A stretch of DNA of 64,000 bases from Hygrocybe punicea (taxonomy: Eukaryota; Basidiomycota; Agaricomycetes; Agaricales; Hygrophoraceae): NCBI GenBank assembly GCA_963556145.1, contig OY744471.1, positions 2,287,590 to 2,351,589 on the forward strand, written 5' to 3'. Shown here piece after piece: positions 45,366 to 57,583 of this stretch. Position 1 is the first letter of the stretch, and every line of letters begins with the position of its first letter. Made by a program: the position numbers and the translations under genes. The notes below the pieces were generated by a model, which worked only from the letters and a program-made list of their open reading frames with translations, ran no database searches and had not been told where the DNA came from.

Positions 45366-46643
45366 CTAAGTTGGCTCACAGACACCAACATTATCCGGAA
45401 GGTGGGGTATGAGCAAGGTGTTGCGGAGCCGTATTTTGTATCTTTTGTCTCCCACTCTGCTTGATAACCACACATCGCCAATGCCGATGGCTTTAGCCAT
45501 TGTGTTGTCGCTGAAGCAGACTGGGTGTGGCGGATCCAGTCTTTTGAATGTGCGCACGTCAAACCATTCCGGGTGCGGTACCATGTTGGTACTGGCCCCA
45601 CAGTCGATGATGATGCTCCCCTTTCTTTGGTTTGGTTTGGTCGTGAGGTAGGTGTAAATGCGGGACCAACCCCATTGATTAATGATTACATTTCCTGTGT
45701 CTGCTATATGGGCTTCATCCCCGTCATCTGATTCGTTGTCTGAGTCGCTACTGGTATCATCCTCCTCGACTTTGTGTGCTTTGCTGCACTCCTTTTTGTG
45801 CTTGCCCTTTCCCCCTCTTTTGTTCTCTGTCCCTTTTAGGTTTCTGCAGTCTTTCAATGTGTGTGCACAGTGGCCGTGTACCTTGCAGAAGAGTTTCTTT
45901 TTCTCTGTCTTTGATGCTTTAAGTGTGGACTCGTCGTTTGGTGTCAGCATCTCTGTTTGACCCGTGGCATCGCTGGTCTTTTGTAGGTCTGCTGTGTGTG
46001 CTGCGAGTTTTGCTTTGATGGTGGGTAGCTTGAGTTTTTGGCCATCTGGTACCGATCCCATGATGGCGGTCTTGAGTGTCTTCCACTCATTGTCGTCCGG
46101 GATGGATTTAAGCAGGAGTAGGGGTAGTAGGTCTTCTGGGAATGTGTAACCCAGTGTTGTGAGTCGATTGCTGCTTGCGAGGAATGTTGCGATGTGTTCG
46201 GACATGGACTTTGACAAGGGTGAACCTCTGAATTTGATGGAGATGAGGTTGACGAGTGCATGGAAGGCCGTGGTGACGACGTTGGTTTCATTATATCGTT
46301 TCGTGATCGTGTCGTATAGTTATTTAGCTGAGGGTTTGTCTCCGATGCTTAGTAGGATGTTGTCACTTATGTAGCGCTGTATGATTCCCGTGGCTTTTTC
46401 ATCGCACGCTTCCCAGGTGTCGTTGTAGCTTATCTTGGATGCGGACGTTGATAGCGTGGATGAAGATGTTGATGCGCTTGGCGTGATGGGTGCCGGTTTG
46501 GCATCTGTGCCTGTGACAACTCCTAGGACCTGTTTTTCGCTGAGCGCCCCCTTGATTCGTATATTCCATATCGTAAAATTTGAAGGGCCCTCTAGTACCG
46601 GGCAGTTTGGTGTTGATGACGTGGCGTCTGACATCTTGTGCAA
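45366..46643 (-). pseudogene. copia gag and aspartic protease, one in-frame stop
   Basis: Capsid-like N-terminus (MSDATSSTPNCPVLEGPSNF, FTIWNIRIKGAL). A TAA at 46320 interrupts it, and the same frame resumes with LYDTITKRYNETNVV. A zinc-knuckle-like segment reads CKVHGHCAHTLKDC. The protease motif is IIIDCGAST (usually DSGAS). The tail reads LIPHLPDNVGV before the frameshift into integrase. Confidence 0.9.
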
Positions 46644-46755
46644 TGTGGTTGGTCTTTGGTGTTTAACTGCCGTGCAAGAGTGGGTGCAAGTCGTGTTTGT
46701 AGCGCGATGCTGTCGTTTGCGTTCGAGGGCTCCTGACCATGAGAAACGACCAGGG

Positions 46756-47105
46756 TGTTAAAAGCGGATTATACGGTTGTTGACAACGTTAGTTGACACT
46801 CGTAAGAAAGGGAATATTCTTAGAGAGACGGTAGTAGGTCTGATACAAACTTGTAATAATCCGATGGGGTGACTACTACATCGGATACCAGGTATATATA
46901 CTAACTACAAATGATGACTAATGATGACAACTAGCCAATAGCGTAAGTCCCTCGGAGAAGGCAGACCTGGATACACTCCGATGAGTAAAGAAGATTACAT
47001 ACGAAGATAGTCCTAACGAGTAGTTATCTGATAATAACCAGATAAGCGCATATCCAAACGAATAACGTAGACAGTGATAAATGTACAACGTTACCAATTC
47101 CAACA
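46756..47105. mobile_element. Solo LTR (350 bp) in the copia leader region
   Basis: TGTTAAAAGCGG at the left and CCAATTCCAACA at the right, flanked by CAGGG on both sides (46751-46755, 47106-47110). Removing it joins the copia leader to a GGTTATGAGCCC-like stretch (minus strand) that may be its primer-binding site. It is therefore a nested insertion, not the copia's own 5' LTR. Confidence 0.7.
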
Positions 47106-47359
47106 CAGGGCTCATAACCTTTCACAACTGTAATGTGAAACTCAGTCGTTGTTAGAGTAAACGGTATATTATTATGTACCTGTAATGTGAAACTAGTACA
47201 GAGATTAGTACATGTGAATGTAACTGTGTGGTGATGTGGACATACCTCAGTCGTTGTTAGAGTAAACGACTGAGGTATTCACAGTGCTGAACCCCAAACA
47301 TTATTTGGGCGTTCGGGGTTTGCCGCATTCAGCCGGCATTCCCATATGGGTGGAGCCTT
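47106..47359. repeat. Hairpin-rich stretch upstream of copia
   Basis: A perfect 12-bp stem ACCTCAGTCGTT/AACGACTGAGGT (about 47246-47278) follows an earlier half copy (47140-47160). A second nested stem runs from GCTGAACCCC to the GGGGTT and TTCAGC around 47285-47332. It may include remains of the copia 5' LTR; the boundaries are unclear. Confidence 0.5.
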
Positions 47360-47940
47360 AGCTTGCTACCTTTGTTCTTCTCTCTTGACACGATGCTGTC
47401 CGTTTAGTTGTACTGACCCCCTCCTCCTCATGCCTCCCCCTACACACCAGATCTCTACCCCCCGAAGTCGGACCACCACACCACTCGAGGAGCAGATGGG
47501 GAGGACCTAATGGACTGTAATTATACCCCCAGACATGGTCCGATGCCTCCCATTCAACCACACTGACCCCCTCCTCCTCATGCCCCCAATACACCAGATC
47601 TCTACCCCCCGACGTCGGACCACCACACCACTTGAGGAGCAGTTTGAGGGGACCAAATGGACTGTAAGTACACCCCCAGAAGTGGTCCGATGTGTCCTTT
47701 TGAGTCATACTGACCGTCTTCTCCTCCTGCCCCCCATACACCAGATCTCTACCCCCTGAAGTCGGACGACCACACCACTTGAGGACCAGTCGGGGGGCAC
47801 CAAATGGACTGTAGGTACGCCCCAAGAAGTGGTCCGATGCCTCCCATTCAACCACACCCTCCTTGTTCTGCCCCTCATATACCAGATCTCTACCCCTCAC
47901 AGTCGGATGGGCAAACCAAGTGGGGACCAGTTATGGGGGA
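47360..47940. repeat. Tandem satellite, about 165-bp units, inverted relative of 14390-14990
   Basis: Four units with CAGATCTCTACCCCCCGAAG, CACCACTTGAGGA and TGGACTGTA blocks. The open frames on both strands are artefacts. Confidence 0.85.
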
Positions 47941-48744
47941 CCCCCTTAACCTCATTTGTGTCAAAGGGCTCAGTAGATCCAGTCCCGCACCATTTCCGAC
48001 TGTTTTATCATGAATTGTTTTCGATCATTATTGATATTACGACAGTGCATCATGTTCATTCTCCATGAACTTGTGATGTTTGTATGGTGTTTGCATTTTT
48101 ATTTTGCAGATCTTCTCAATAGATTCCTATTGTTTTCTTCCATTTTCATAGGACAGGATATACATCCACACCTATCGGCAATGCTTGACCTCCTTATTGT
48201 ACAGCATTGAAAGGAAACCCCAATCCATTCAAAATGTTTGTTCCGATGCAAGTGTCAGTATAGTTGATCCGATGTTTGTATTTGTTTGGAAATGAGTATA
48301 TATGTCACATAAATTTCCATGTTCGATTTGGTGGTGTTATGATCTTATGATCAGCTCCATGTAGTGACAGCTGTTCTACATTCCCAAACCCTAATTAGAC
48401 TTAGTGTTTGATTATTCTCCATATCAGTAATCCATATCCATGTTGTTGGATGACGCTGAGCATAACAGCTGGTCAATCATCGGTTCTACATCATCGGGAA
48501 TGTCCCTGATTTTTTGCATTTTTATGGCGCTATGGTCCGAATAGTTCTCCTTCAAACCATCAGCAGATGTGTTTTTCGTACCTGTCAGTGTGATATCTAT
48601 AAACGACTTTTTTATTGTTTTGGATCTGTCTCAGTATACTTAAATAGCAATGAGAGCCCAATGGTATCGTCCACATCTGACCCCTCATTCATCTATAATA
48701 TCTCGCACAGATTCGTTGCACACCTTAAAGCTCTTATCTTTGCA
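47941..48744. promoter_or_regulatory. 5' flank of gene C
   Basis: Unique AT-rich sequence with no repeat or RNA gene recognised. It presumably contains the gene C promoter; no TATA box is assigned with confidence. Confidence 0.3.
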
Positions 48745-50757
48745 ATGGCCCCTAAGAAGTCCGTGAATGTGAAGACTCACTCCAAAGCTCGATCAAGTGC
48801 CGTTTCGTATGTATATTTATTTTCATGTATTGCTGTTCGTTCTGAACAAAGGTCATACTGTTGTTTCTAGGAAGGGTAAGAAGGTCACAACCACCAAGCT
48901 TGTCGATGAAGAAGTGTACGTGTCTATTCCAATATTCTGATTCATCCACCACGACTAAACCGCCAGTAGTATTGCCAACTCCGAAGACAAAGACATTATT
49001 AGTGTTCATAGCGTCGCTAGCATTGCCAAACCTGTCTCATCTATGAGGTGTGTCTCATCAATTGTATTTTCAGATACAATTGATTTACTTTAGTAAGATA
49101 GGTGGTCCAGGAAGACCACCAATAGAGCAAGGTTTGCAAGTTCACTTTATACCGTTCATGCGATCTAATATTCTTTATATTCAGCGGGAAAAAGCAGCAT
49201 GTTTCAGAGGAAGACGATGACAGGTCAGTAGCTCTAAATAATGTTTTTATATTTGTGTATTCTTTAATCATTTTATATAGTAAATTCTCTTCTCCATCGA
49301 AGAAGACAAAGTCAAACCAGCATCAATCACACGATGAGGACGACGACGGCGACGAAACATTCATGTGAGTTGGAAATTGAATACTTGGTCATATGTTAGA
49401 CATGTTGTACGCCAATCGCAAATATCGAATTCGGTTCTAAGAAAGCAAATGCAGATAATGGTCTTCGGTATGATACTTCATATGATTCATGTCTCTCATA
49501 TATTAATAAATGATCAGCAACTCTGATATATCCATCAAAACATTGAAGGCGATATCGTCCAAAGTCACAAAGACTACCCATCTTCGTGATATCAGCGACG
49601 ACAATGTTTCCAGTAGCGATGATGGAGCTGTGACATATGCACAACACCAAATCACCAGGTACATTACATCTCTCTATTATTTTTTTAATTGATGCCCTTG
49701 CTTTAGTATATGGTCTCCAAACACGGATGAGTCCGACATTGGTACAAGAGACCCCCAGTTGGTCGATATATATAAGGACTGTGTCAACATTAAGTAACTA
49801 TTCAGTTTTATCTTCTGAATCAATGCTAAATATTGAATAGGGCAGCGACCATGGTATCTTGGTCTAGTGCCATAGGGAATGGAAATCCTCAGTACAGCAA
49901 TGTCATCAGCAACATTTACAAGGTCAACCAAAAGTAAGCTGTCATCTAGAACTTTACAGTGAAACCAAAGTAACATCGCATAACAGTTTGCTGTTCTCCA
50001 CAGTGACCTTTGTTCGATCTGGCAAGTACGCGAATCTTTCTCGTGACGATCCTGCCAATATCTCTACTGGAGCATTTGGGCATAGTTTCTTCCACTCCAT
50101 TGCCGGTGCCATCCCAACAATCTTTACCTCTGTCATCCTAGTCGATTCATGCTTCCTCGACGAGCCAAAAGTCGGTGGGAACACGAAACCCATCAAGGTC
50201 ATCCAGGGGGCTTTACTTTCAGGAGAATGGGAGCGGTATGTTGGCGCCATTGGAATGGTCACTGGTGAGGCAGAATTTCGTGCACAACTGTATAAGGACT
50301 TTCTGTCCTTCTCAACGACAGCGGCAAGTGGGATGGATGCATCTCCTAGCAGTGAGTATACATTCAATGCTCTCTTGTCAATCCTTACTCATATTCAATA
50401 GAAGCTTCCTCTTCGAAATTCATGCAGTCTAGTCCTTTTACTCGATGTCCCGCTCCATCTTACCAAAAGACTGCGCTGTCATTCCATGATATTGGTTAGT
50501 TTTATTCTCTCTCACACAAGGTTTCGTTTTTGATGCTTGTATTCATAGTCCCAATCTATGATGCCCAGAAAGTTAAAACAGACTTTACCGACACCCTCAA
50601 AATACATCAGCAACTCCCCCACTTTCCAGGCGATGTCCCTGCAGAATCCTGCATTGTGGTCGGTCACACGATCAATACCTTCAAACGCTCTGATGATTTG
50701 TTGAAGAGCATTTCCCTAAATGTGCAGTGGGTGATGGTATTGGGCATCTCTCATTAA
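48745..50757 (+). CDS. Gene C, multi-exon protein of unknown function
   Basis: Starts MAPKKSVNVKTHSKARSSAV. The N-terminal 200 residues, over several short exons, are Lys/Ser/Asp-rich and probably disordered (KGKKVTTTKLVDEE, SPSKKTKSNQHQSHDEDDDG). The C-terminal part is more regular: VTFVRSGKYANLSRDDPANI, GAFGHSFFHSIAGAIPTIFT, EWERYVGAIGMVTGEAEFRA, then VPIYDAQKVKTDF and FKRSDDLLKSISLNVQWVMV up to the stop at 50757. Introns have GTATGT-, GTGTAC-, GTGTGT- and GTGAGT-type donors. Phases at one junction near 49935-50005 could not be reconciled, so the gene may be slightly damaged or spliced differently. No catalytic motif is seen. Paralogue C' is at 16325-18380. Gene C converges with gene A (gap 175 bp). 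Confidence 0.6.
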
Positions 50758-50932
50758 CTTGTCATTTTTCTTGTCATGAAACTAGTGTACCATGCAGCGT
50801 GGCCTATTGCCCATTTTCTTTATGTTGCCTTGAATTTGTAATGTACCTACCTTTGAAATCAAAGCGTTTCGTGCCTCTCTGACATGAAATACGATTTGTG
50901 ACATTTAAAGTTGAATAATGTACAAGTGAAGT

Positions 50933-52939
50933 TCAAAAATATGAGTATGCATTTGTAATGTCTACAAGCCATTTATAAAATACCGCCGAAAATGTGTCCG
51001 CAAAAGATCCGATTGGTGCCCGAGCAGATTTCGCGCCTTGCTTCATGTTGGACCACAAGCTGCAGGTGTGATACCGTTCGATCTTGTTCACAAAGTAATT
51101 GACTTTGTTGGTGTTTGAATCAACAATGAGCGAAATGTCCATGCAACAAAATACACTCATTGAAGGTTTCCCACCAATCAACGTCGACTCTATGGCATAC
51201 AGCCCCTCGTAGGTGTCTCGTATGAAGCCGAAGAATTGCTGTCTTGCTTGATCTCGAATTGCAATGGAGCCGTGATCTGGATTGCAAACATCGGTCTTCA
51301 TGAGCATTCCCTGTACTTGGAACAATCTTGGAAAATGCCAAAAACTCGTGAACATGTAATGTGAGACGGAGGGCATCTGCCTACCACAATTCCTCTAAAG
51401 TATAGAAGGTCGTCACAATATCTCACCTCCACGATTTGCTCTCTTTGTTGTAATGCATATGGACCGTGTAAATGTCCCTTCCACCTAACAAAAACACTCG
51501 CCATTCTCCGATCTTGGCCAGCGGCTCAACATAGGTTTGACAGAACCAACGTGAACTGGGGACCTCGCAGTTCAGGCGCATATAGTCCCAATTCCACCTT
51601 GGATCACCCGGGAACAACACATGGTGACCGGTGTCACTATGCGTTCACTTCAAAACAATGTTCGGTGGAAACGGTTCACCGTCCTTTAGCAGCCTCGATT
51701 GTGGTCGCATTGTGTGTGTCGTTGACAATGCAACATGGAGCAGGTTTTGCATCTGCATCCATTTCAAATGCACGGTGTTCATTTGTTTTGGTGGTGGCCA
51801 CACCTGAACTGTTCGACACAGCTCGTCAATTCCGGCCAAGAATGTCGACACGTTTTTGACCGTTATACCATATTGATTGACACGTTTTTGACCGTTATAC
51901 CATATTGATTACCACTATAGATGATATTCGAATTAACTGAATTAAAAAAAAGGAAAATTGACAAATATGTTTGACACACTCACATATAGGACATTCCCAT
52001 GTCCACACCACCAAATACGCAATTGGTGGATTTGAACTTGTTCCATGTTATATTTGACCCCGGTGATTTGAGCATGGCATGGGCAAACTCCAGCCAAAAC
52101 ATGTATTCAACATTGAAGCGGCATATTGCACTGTTGGGTTCGTCACACCGCCAGTGGTGCATTTGCATAGCAACATAAACCTGGAATTGGAAGTATTCTT
52201 TAGCGATAACTCTCCATACATCTTTAAAAATACAAACCCATTCCTGCATGCAAACAAAATATCGCGTTGGAGTAGTAGCGAGTGCCTAGTCACGTGACGA
52301 GGCTCCCACGGTTCGTTGTAGATAGATCCCTGTCAGTAGTCAGTCCGAATCCATCCTTCCTCGCCAGCTCTCCAGCGAGACTCTCCAGCTAGCCCCCGGA
52401 GCGGTACCTCCGTACCACTCCAGCGTCTTGTGTGCCTTGATATTGTGAATATAACCATCGAGGTGCGAGACGGTTTCGTATTCGTCTTGTGAAACCGTAA
52501 CATTGACGAATGCAAGATCATTGGTTGCGGTGGCTTTACTTGTAATACGGGTGGTGGGATCAAGAACAAAGATGATGTGGAAAACGGGATCGTTCCTGAC
52601 GGACTGTGTAATCGTGCTCATGGGAGCATCCTCCATCTCTACATCGGAATTTGGTTCTGGTGTATTGGACACTGTCGATGGCAACAACGCCAGTTCCTCT
52701 TCAGTAGCATTTTGAATACCCATGGAATTTTCTGCGCCCTTCCGTCCAATACAGCTGGATAGAGGACAGGTACCAGATGTAATGCAATTTGGATGCTTGC
52801 TTGCGGATCCACAATGGCGCTGACAGGAACTTCCTTCCTTTTTCCAGAGGATGGTTTGTGTCTGCATCAAGATGCAGTTTCGTCCTGGACAGATGTGGCA
52901 GCACACTTCTTAGCCAACTTCCTTGCGTGATTTGGGCAT
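50933..52939 (-). pseudogene. Gene A, Cys-cluster protein of unknown function, broken copy
   Basis: The start MPKSRKEVG is followed by TAA where gene A' has Tyr, then EVCCHICPGRNC, CQRHCGSASKHPNC and GTCPLSSCIG, a Cys/His cluster. Next come an acidic segment, FHIIFVLDPTTRITSK and SHLDGYIHNIKAHK. A 155-bp TRIM-like insertion (52268-52422) follows, then QEWVCIFKDVWRVIAKEYFQ, CVFGGVDMGMSYM, ELCRTVQVWPPPKQMNTVHL, LFPGDPRWNWDYMRL, EWRVFLLGGRD and SFADTFSAVFYKWLVDITNA. It has about seven exons. The C-terminal third is only in this copy. The Cys cluster suggests zinc and nucleic-acid binding (inference). It faces gene B head to head across about 840 bp. Confidence 0.65.
52268..52422 (-). mobile_element. 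155-bp TRIM-like element, copy 2
   Basis: TGGAGTAGTAGC at the left and GTACCACTCCA at the right, flanked by GCGT on both sides (52264-52267, 52423-52426). It shares GTCACGTGAC, GGCTCCCACGG and CCCCCGGAG with copy 1 (25802-25957) in opposite orientation. It disrupts gene A coding sequence. Confidence 0.82.
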
Positions 52940-53779
52940 ATTGAAAGTCTAACAGATCAGATTATGTTAGTTCGTCAATTCAATGGGGTCCAAAATGGTA
53001 CTGTAATATACCGGTATGTATTCTGTAACTCGGGATGTGTTGTGAGATGATGAGTGTGAAGGAGAAGAAGAGTTAATCAATTTTGGACAATCCTTTTGAC
53101 TATCAATGATATCGGATTCGTGTCAGGTGACAACGGCGACAATGATGCTCCCCCGGTTTGATTGGCAAGGGTTTGGTTGTGCACCCATATTTGTCTTTAG
53201 AATGAATAAGAATGTAACGACCTGCCGAACACGTGTCGAACACTGTTCGGCAAGTGTTCGATTAGTCATATGCATATTGATGCGTTAATTAATGTCTGTG
53301 TGGCTTGTCGAACACTTGTCGAACAGTGTTTGGCCTGTTCGACAAGTGTTCGACAAGACATTTCCACGTTAGTTAGGCAAGTCATTGCTTTGTTAATATA
53401 TATTCCACTTGATTTATTAATGTAGCAATGACTTGTCGAACACGTGTCAAACAGGCCAAACACTGTTCGACATGTGTTCGACAAGTGTTCGACAATTCAT
53501 ATCTATGCTAATAATCATACCATTATATATATTAGCATCAAGTATGTTTGGCCTCTTCACCGTGTCATAAGTTAAGAATATATATATTTGTATAGTTGTA
53601 TGTTATTTGTACACCGCGTGTCCGATCAATGTATGCAATGCCGAACATGTGTTGTTGACATGTCATCTGACTTGGCCAGTTCCCTCATAGGCCAGGGCAT
53701 CGACCCTGACATCCAACGTTTTCTGTTCCCCTCATTTCTACCCTCAGACACCCACCAAAAAGATTCCACTACATCTACC
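52940..53779. repeat. Shared intergenic region of divergent genes A and B with TGTCGAACA palindromes
   Basis: Between 53220 and 53510, CGAACACGTGTCGAACA, TGTTCGACAAGTGTTCGAC and variants form several overlapping inverted repeats. The position matches the array between A' and B', but the units differ. Both promoters must lie here. Confidence 0.75.
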
Positions 53780-55687
53780 ATGTCCTTGCCCGTCGTCAAA
53801 ACCTCGACTCCCGCTGTCAATCCCGCGGCTTTCAAATACTGGCCTGATGCGCCACCCAAAAAGCTGCAGGAGCTGCATCGCATTTTCCAAATCCAGTACA
53901 TGGTCCCGCCCAAGATTCCAGCACCCAACAAGGAATCCGGCACCGTTCCCGTCTTCTCTCGTAATCTCTATGTACTGAAGACCCACCCTCACGATGCCAC
54001 CGCCCAAGGCGAGTTATGGCGCAAAATGCCCGAGGAACCGCTCCGTCACTTGATTTATCAAATGGATATGTACATCTACGCGACAGCAGCCATCGCATAC
54101 AACAAGGCACCCCACTACTTGCCAGACTACGTCAAAAATGATAAGGAAGGGACCGATTCACTTCGGGATTACCTCAAGTATACCAACACCGTCATGGATG
54201 AAATTTGGGCAGAGGTTTTGGTCGCAAAATGGGCCAACGAGGTTACCCGTGACTGGCGAAGCAAGATCTTCGACGATTGGCTCCTCAAAGAGTTTTACGT
54301 CGGCAAGCATTCTCCATTGGCATTAATTCAACATGGCGCTGTTAGCACCGAGACCATGCCAGAGGACCTCGGTGAGTATATATACGTATTGGCAGACAAA
54401 TGGATTATGACATCTGGCATCATAGATTGGGTGAAATATGACGAATCTGTGCCAGCATGGCACAGCGGAACCTCTGCAAATTGGTCGTTCGGTGGGCTTC
54501 CGGATGCCACAAAGCTCGAAATCATCGGTCATGTTATTGCTTGGTGTAAAGGACATAGTGTCCTCGTCGATGCCGATGTGGCGGAGGACGATGAAGGTGT
54601 GATCTATAATTACATGTGTGAATGTGCTAATAAGATAATACATTTGCACAGAAGAGCCGGTTCCCCAGGGCAAGGGCAAGGGCAAAGCCAAGTCAAAATC
54701 GGTCAAAAAACAGAAGACATCTTCTGCTGGTTTGTACAAATTTTCAACCATAGCGGTGTATAGATGTACTGAATATTCAGGTGGCGCAGACAATTCGTCC
54801 GAGAAGGACAAAAAGAAGCCCAAGCCCAAGCCCAAGTCCAGTAAAAACTCTCATTGTCTGTGATCATCACACACGGTAACTCCTCATCATCACAGAACAC
54901 ACCGTGAAGTCCAAACCTGATGACGACGCTGAGGGTGAGTTATTAAATTCTAAATATCAAGATTATAACACATATTATTCATTCATGCATAGATGATATC
55001 AAGATGGAGGAGGACGTAGCCACGGTAAAGAAGAAACGATCAAAGGCTCAAATGCGTACATTACTCACTTTGCTCTGAATAATGCACTGACATCTCGCAG
55101 TCGCTGTCGAAATTGCGCCGTCGCGCGGATCCAAGAAATCGGAATCCGAAAAATTGACAGTGGAAGTTAAACCACCCGTCTCCTCCGAGTCGGATGATGT
55201 GCCACTGGAATCCGCAAAGTTGGGCTTGTTAGGACCAGAATGGGAGGGGTTGTTGCATTCTGATGACGATGTAATCATGCATGACAATGATGGACCTCCC
55301 GAACCCATCCAGGAGTCTCTCAGTGGCTATCACGAGGACAACGAGACAGCAAAGAGGAGGAAGTTGGATCTGGCATCGGAGCAAGCAGGTATTATCGCAG
55401 AAAGGCTCCAGCCAGCGAAGCCTCCGAAGAAGTCTCCGACTCCGGGTATGCACATCACACTCTATATAGATTTCACATCTGATCTTGTCAATATCATAGG
55501 ATTCCGTCCCAATACGCGTGCATCGTCATGCCATCAGTCGTCGACCCCTGTGGAGCCAGGCGGTTTATCAATGGATGTAGATTGGAGCAATATCATTCCT
55601 CCCGATATCCTAGTCTCAATTATGCCGAGCCAAACGAGGCCTTCATCTCCCAAGGCGTCGACATCCAAACTGGACCCTGGCCCTTAA
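53780..55687 (+). CDS. Gene B, basic/acidic-tailed protein of unknown function, least damaged copy
   Basis: Start MSLPVVKTSTPAVNPAAF chosen because both copies share it in a good context (CTACCATG). Exon 1 (53780-54596) encodes about 270 residues of a folded-looking domain (FKYWPDAPPKKLQELHRIFQ, LYVLKTHPHDA, IYQMDMYIYATAAIAYNKAP, WRSKIFDDWLLKEFYVGKHS, DLGEYIYVLADKWIM, TKLEIIGHVIAWCKGHSVLV). Exon 2 (54652-54729) and exon 3 (from 54781) are Lys-rich (GKGKAKSKSVKKQK, KDKKKPKPKPKS). Later exons (to 55687) are acidic with KKKRSKAQ and AKRRKLD, which look like nuclear localisation signals, then FRPNTRASSCHQSSTP. The longer unspliced frame to 54763 reads through introns. I recognise no family; a nuclear role is inference. 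No nonsense codon is seen in exon 1. Confidence 0.7.
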
Positions 55688-56148
55688 TTTCAGGTGCTGT
55701 AAGTCCTCTTTTTGAGGAGTATTAATTATATTTGACTAAAGACACTTTATCTCAGTCATTGATTTCTGGTAATCTGTTGATAATCTGTGCCCTCGACGTC
55801 CTCCTCTACCGCCATTCTTTACATCTGTACAATATCTGTACAATTCTTTTTTTGCTCAATTGAAAATGGCTTGTGTTACTTTCCTATGACCATAACAATT
55901 GAGCGAGATAATAAGCATACACAGATACCACATAAGACATCGATCTTGGTGACTGAAAATCTGTTTGTCTAAATTAAATGTATTAATTTCAGTTCACGTT
56001 TATCATAGTACAGCCACCACAGGTAACATGAGAAGAACAACCTTGGATTACTATGACTCGAGCTAATGAACATTCAAATTGAATATATGTAATAAACCAG
56101 AACTGCCAACTTTATGGACCAATTAAATAGGGGATACACATAGGAGAC

Positions 56149-56353
56149 GGATGAGGAATTTTTGCCATCAAATAATATTGAGATATCCACTCAAATATTG
56201 AAATTATTTTTGTTGCTATCATAAGTCCGAAAATGTCGAAAACATAACGTTATCCACTTTTTACAACGTTTTCGGACTTATTATAACAACAAGAATAATT
56301 TTAATATTTGAGTGGATATCTCAATATTATTTGATGGTAAAAATTCCTCATCC
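56149..56353. mobile_element. 205-bp foldback element (near-perfect inverted repeat)
   Basis: GGATGAGGAATTTTT at the left and AAAAATTCCTCATCC at the right. The arms of about 85 bp include GAGATATCCACTCAAATATT and its complement, around a short centre. It is absent from the colinear block 1 flank (near 31000), which supports insertion. No clear target duplication is visible. Confidence 0.75.
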
Positions 56354-56594
56354 ATTCCCTGTGACAACTGTAACAAATCCCCCTCGTATGGTGGCAAGCA
56401 TAACCATCACTCCAAGGAAAGCTATGACTATTCAGTACCGGAATATTAGGTATGTTACGAAAACATTCAATTGAATAAAAACATTATAAAGCTTCAGGCA
56501 CACCTTATGATGTTTTTGGAAGAGCTTACAAATAAGATAATGTCATATGATCAATCCAATTGTGTTAATTGTTGTTCATGATCCGAACCACTTA

Positions 56595-57386
56595 CAGCAG
56601 TTTTCATAAACATGCGGAAAAGTTGAAAAAAGATTTGAGGTGTAAAAATTTTGGACTTGGTGAAATTTCTCTTGTATCTCATGGAATACTGCATGGATTG
56701 AGATGGTTATAGAGGGAAAGTTGTACTATATCTCAAGGGCTTTCTACTCCTGTAATTACATTTGGACAATATTTAGTGTATGGTTAGTTGTAGATGAAAT
56801 AACAGGGAAACCAGGATTTTTTGAGACCCAAAATGATATTGTCAAATTATGGTATCAAATGAGCTCCTACGAAGAAGATTGTAGGGAGAAAATTGTTCAT
56901 TTTTTCAAGGGCTAGAAGTACATATACCGTGTTTTTCTTGATTTTTGTGTTTTGAGCCAATATTTATAATTCTTGCAGTATTCTAATCCCAAGGCAATCA
57001 AAAATAGTACTGATGTAATATTGGCTCAAAACACAAAAATCAAGAAAAACACGGTATATGTACTTCTAGCCCTTGAAAAAATGAACAATTTTCTCCCTAC
57101 AATCTTCTTCGTAGGAGCTCATTTGATACCATAATTTGACAATATCATTTTGGGTCTCAAAAAATCCTGGTTTCCCTGTTATTTCATCTACAACTAACCA
57201 TACACTAAATATTGTCCAAATGTAATTACAGGAGTAGAAAGCCCTTGAGATATAGTACAACTTTCCCTCTATAACCATCTCAATCCATGCAGTATTCCAT
57301 GAGATACAAGAGAAATTTCACCAAGTCCAAAATTTTTACACCTCAAATCTTTTTTCAACTTTTCCACATGTTTATGAAAACCGCTG
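56595..57386. mobile_element. Foldback MITE (792 bp) with TA duplication, Tc1/mariner-like
   Basis: Arms of about 370 bp starting CAGCAGTTTTCATAAACATG and its near-complement. TA lies on both sides (56593-56594, 57387-57388). The block 1 flank shows the empty site (CCACTTGACTAG with G for A). Because of the palindrome, an identical 70-residue frame starts at 56703 (+) and 57278 (-); it is probably not a gene. A diverged arm lies at 12270-12560. Confidence 0.88.
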
Positions 57387-57583
57387 TAACTAGTTAAATA
57401 GATACATGGACGGTGCTTCCTCTTACTATCACCAATCCACATGAATCTCCACGATATCATACATGTCTGCATTGTGGTTTTGACTTATCTACATCTCCTT
57501 GCAAACGCAACCATATTTCCACAACTATGCCAACCAACTTATGTATATATCTCTTGAACTAATTTCCGCTCCTTTGATATTGA

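Larger units (their letters stand above)
39939..46643 (-). mobile_element. Ty1/copia retrotransposon, multiply interrupted
   Basis: Order on the minus strand: gag and protease (46643-45366), integrase (45330-44092), reverse transcriptase (42993-41647), RNase H (40196-39939). This integrase-before-RT order defines copia. Insertions are the hAT-type MITE (42994-44091), the Helitron-like element (40197-41646) and the Helitron-1-type fragment at 39938, which removes the 3' end and 3' LTR. Confidence 0.92.
55688..57583. other. 3' flank of gene B, colinear with 30530-31775, carrying two foldback elements
   Basis: It shares ordered blocks with the flank of gene B' and differs by the insertions at 56149-56353 and 56595-57386. 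It ends where Helitron-3 is inserted (TTGATATTGA|CTAG). No gene is recognised. Confidence 0.7.

Noticed and set aside
46756..47105. The copia element's own 5' LTR
   Set aside because: It has its own 5-bp duplication (CAGGG) on both sides and lies within the leader, so it is a separate solo LTR.
53588..53779. N-terminal extension of gene B to an upstream Met
   Set aside because: The extension is not shared with gene B', whereas MSLPV and its context are.
56703..57278. Two identical 70-residue genes on opposite strands
   Set aside because: They are mirror images within the palindromic arms of a MITE.
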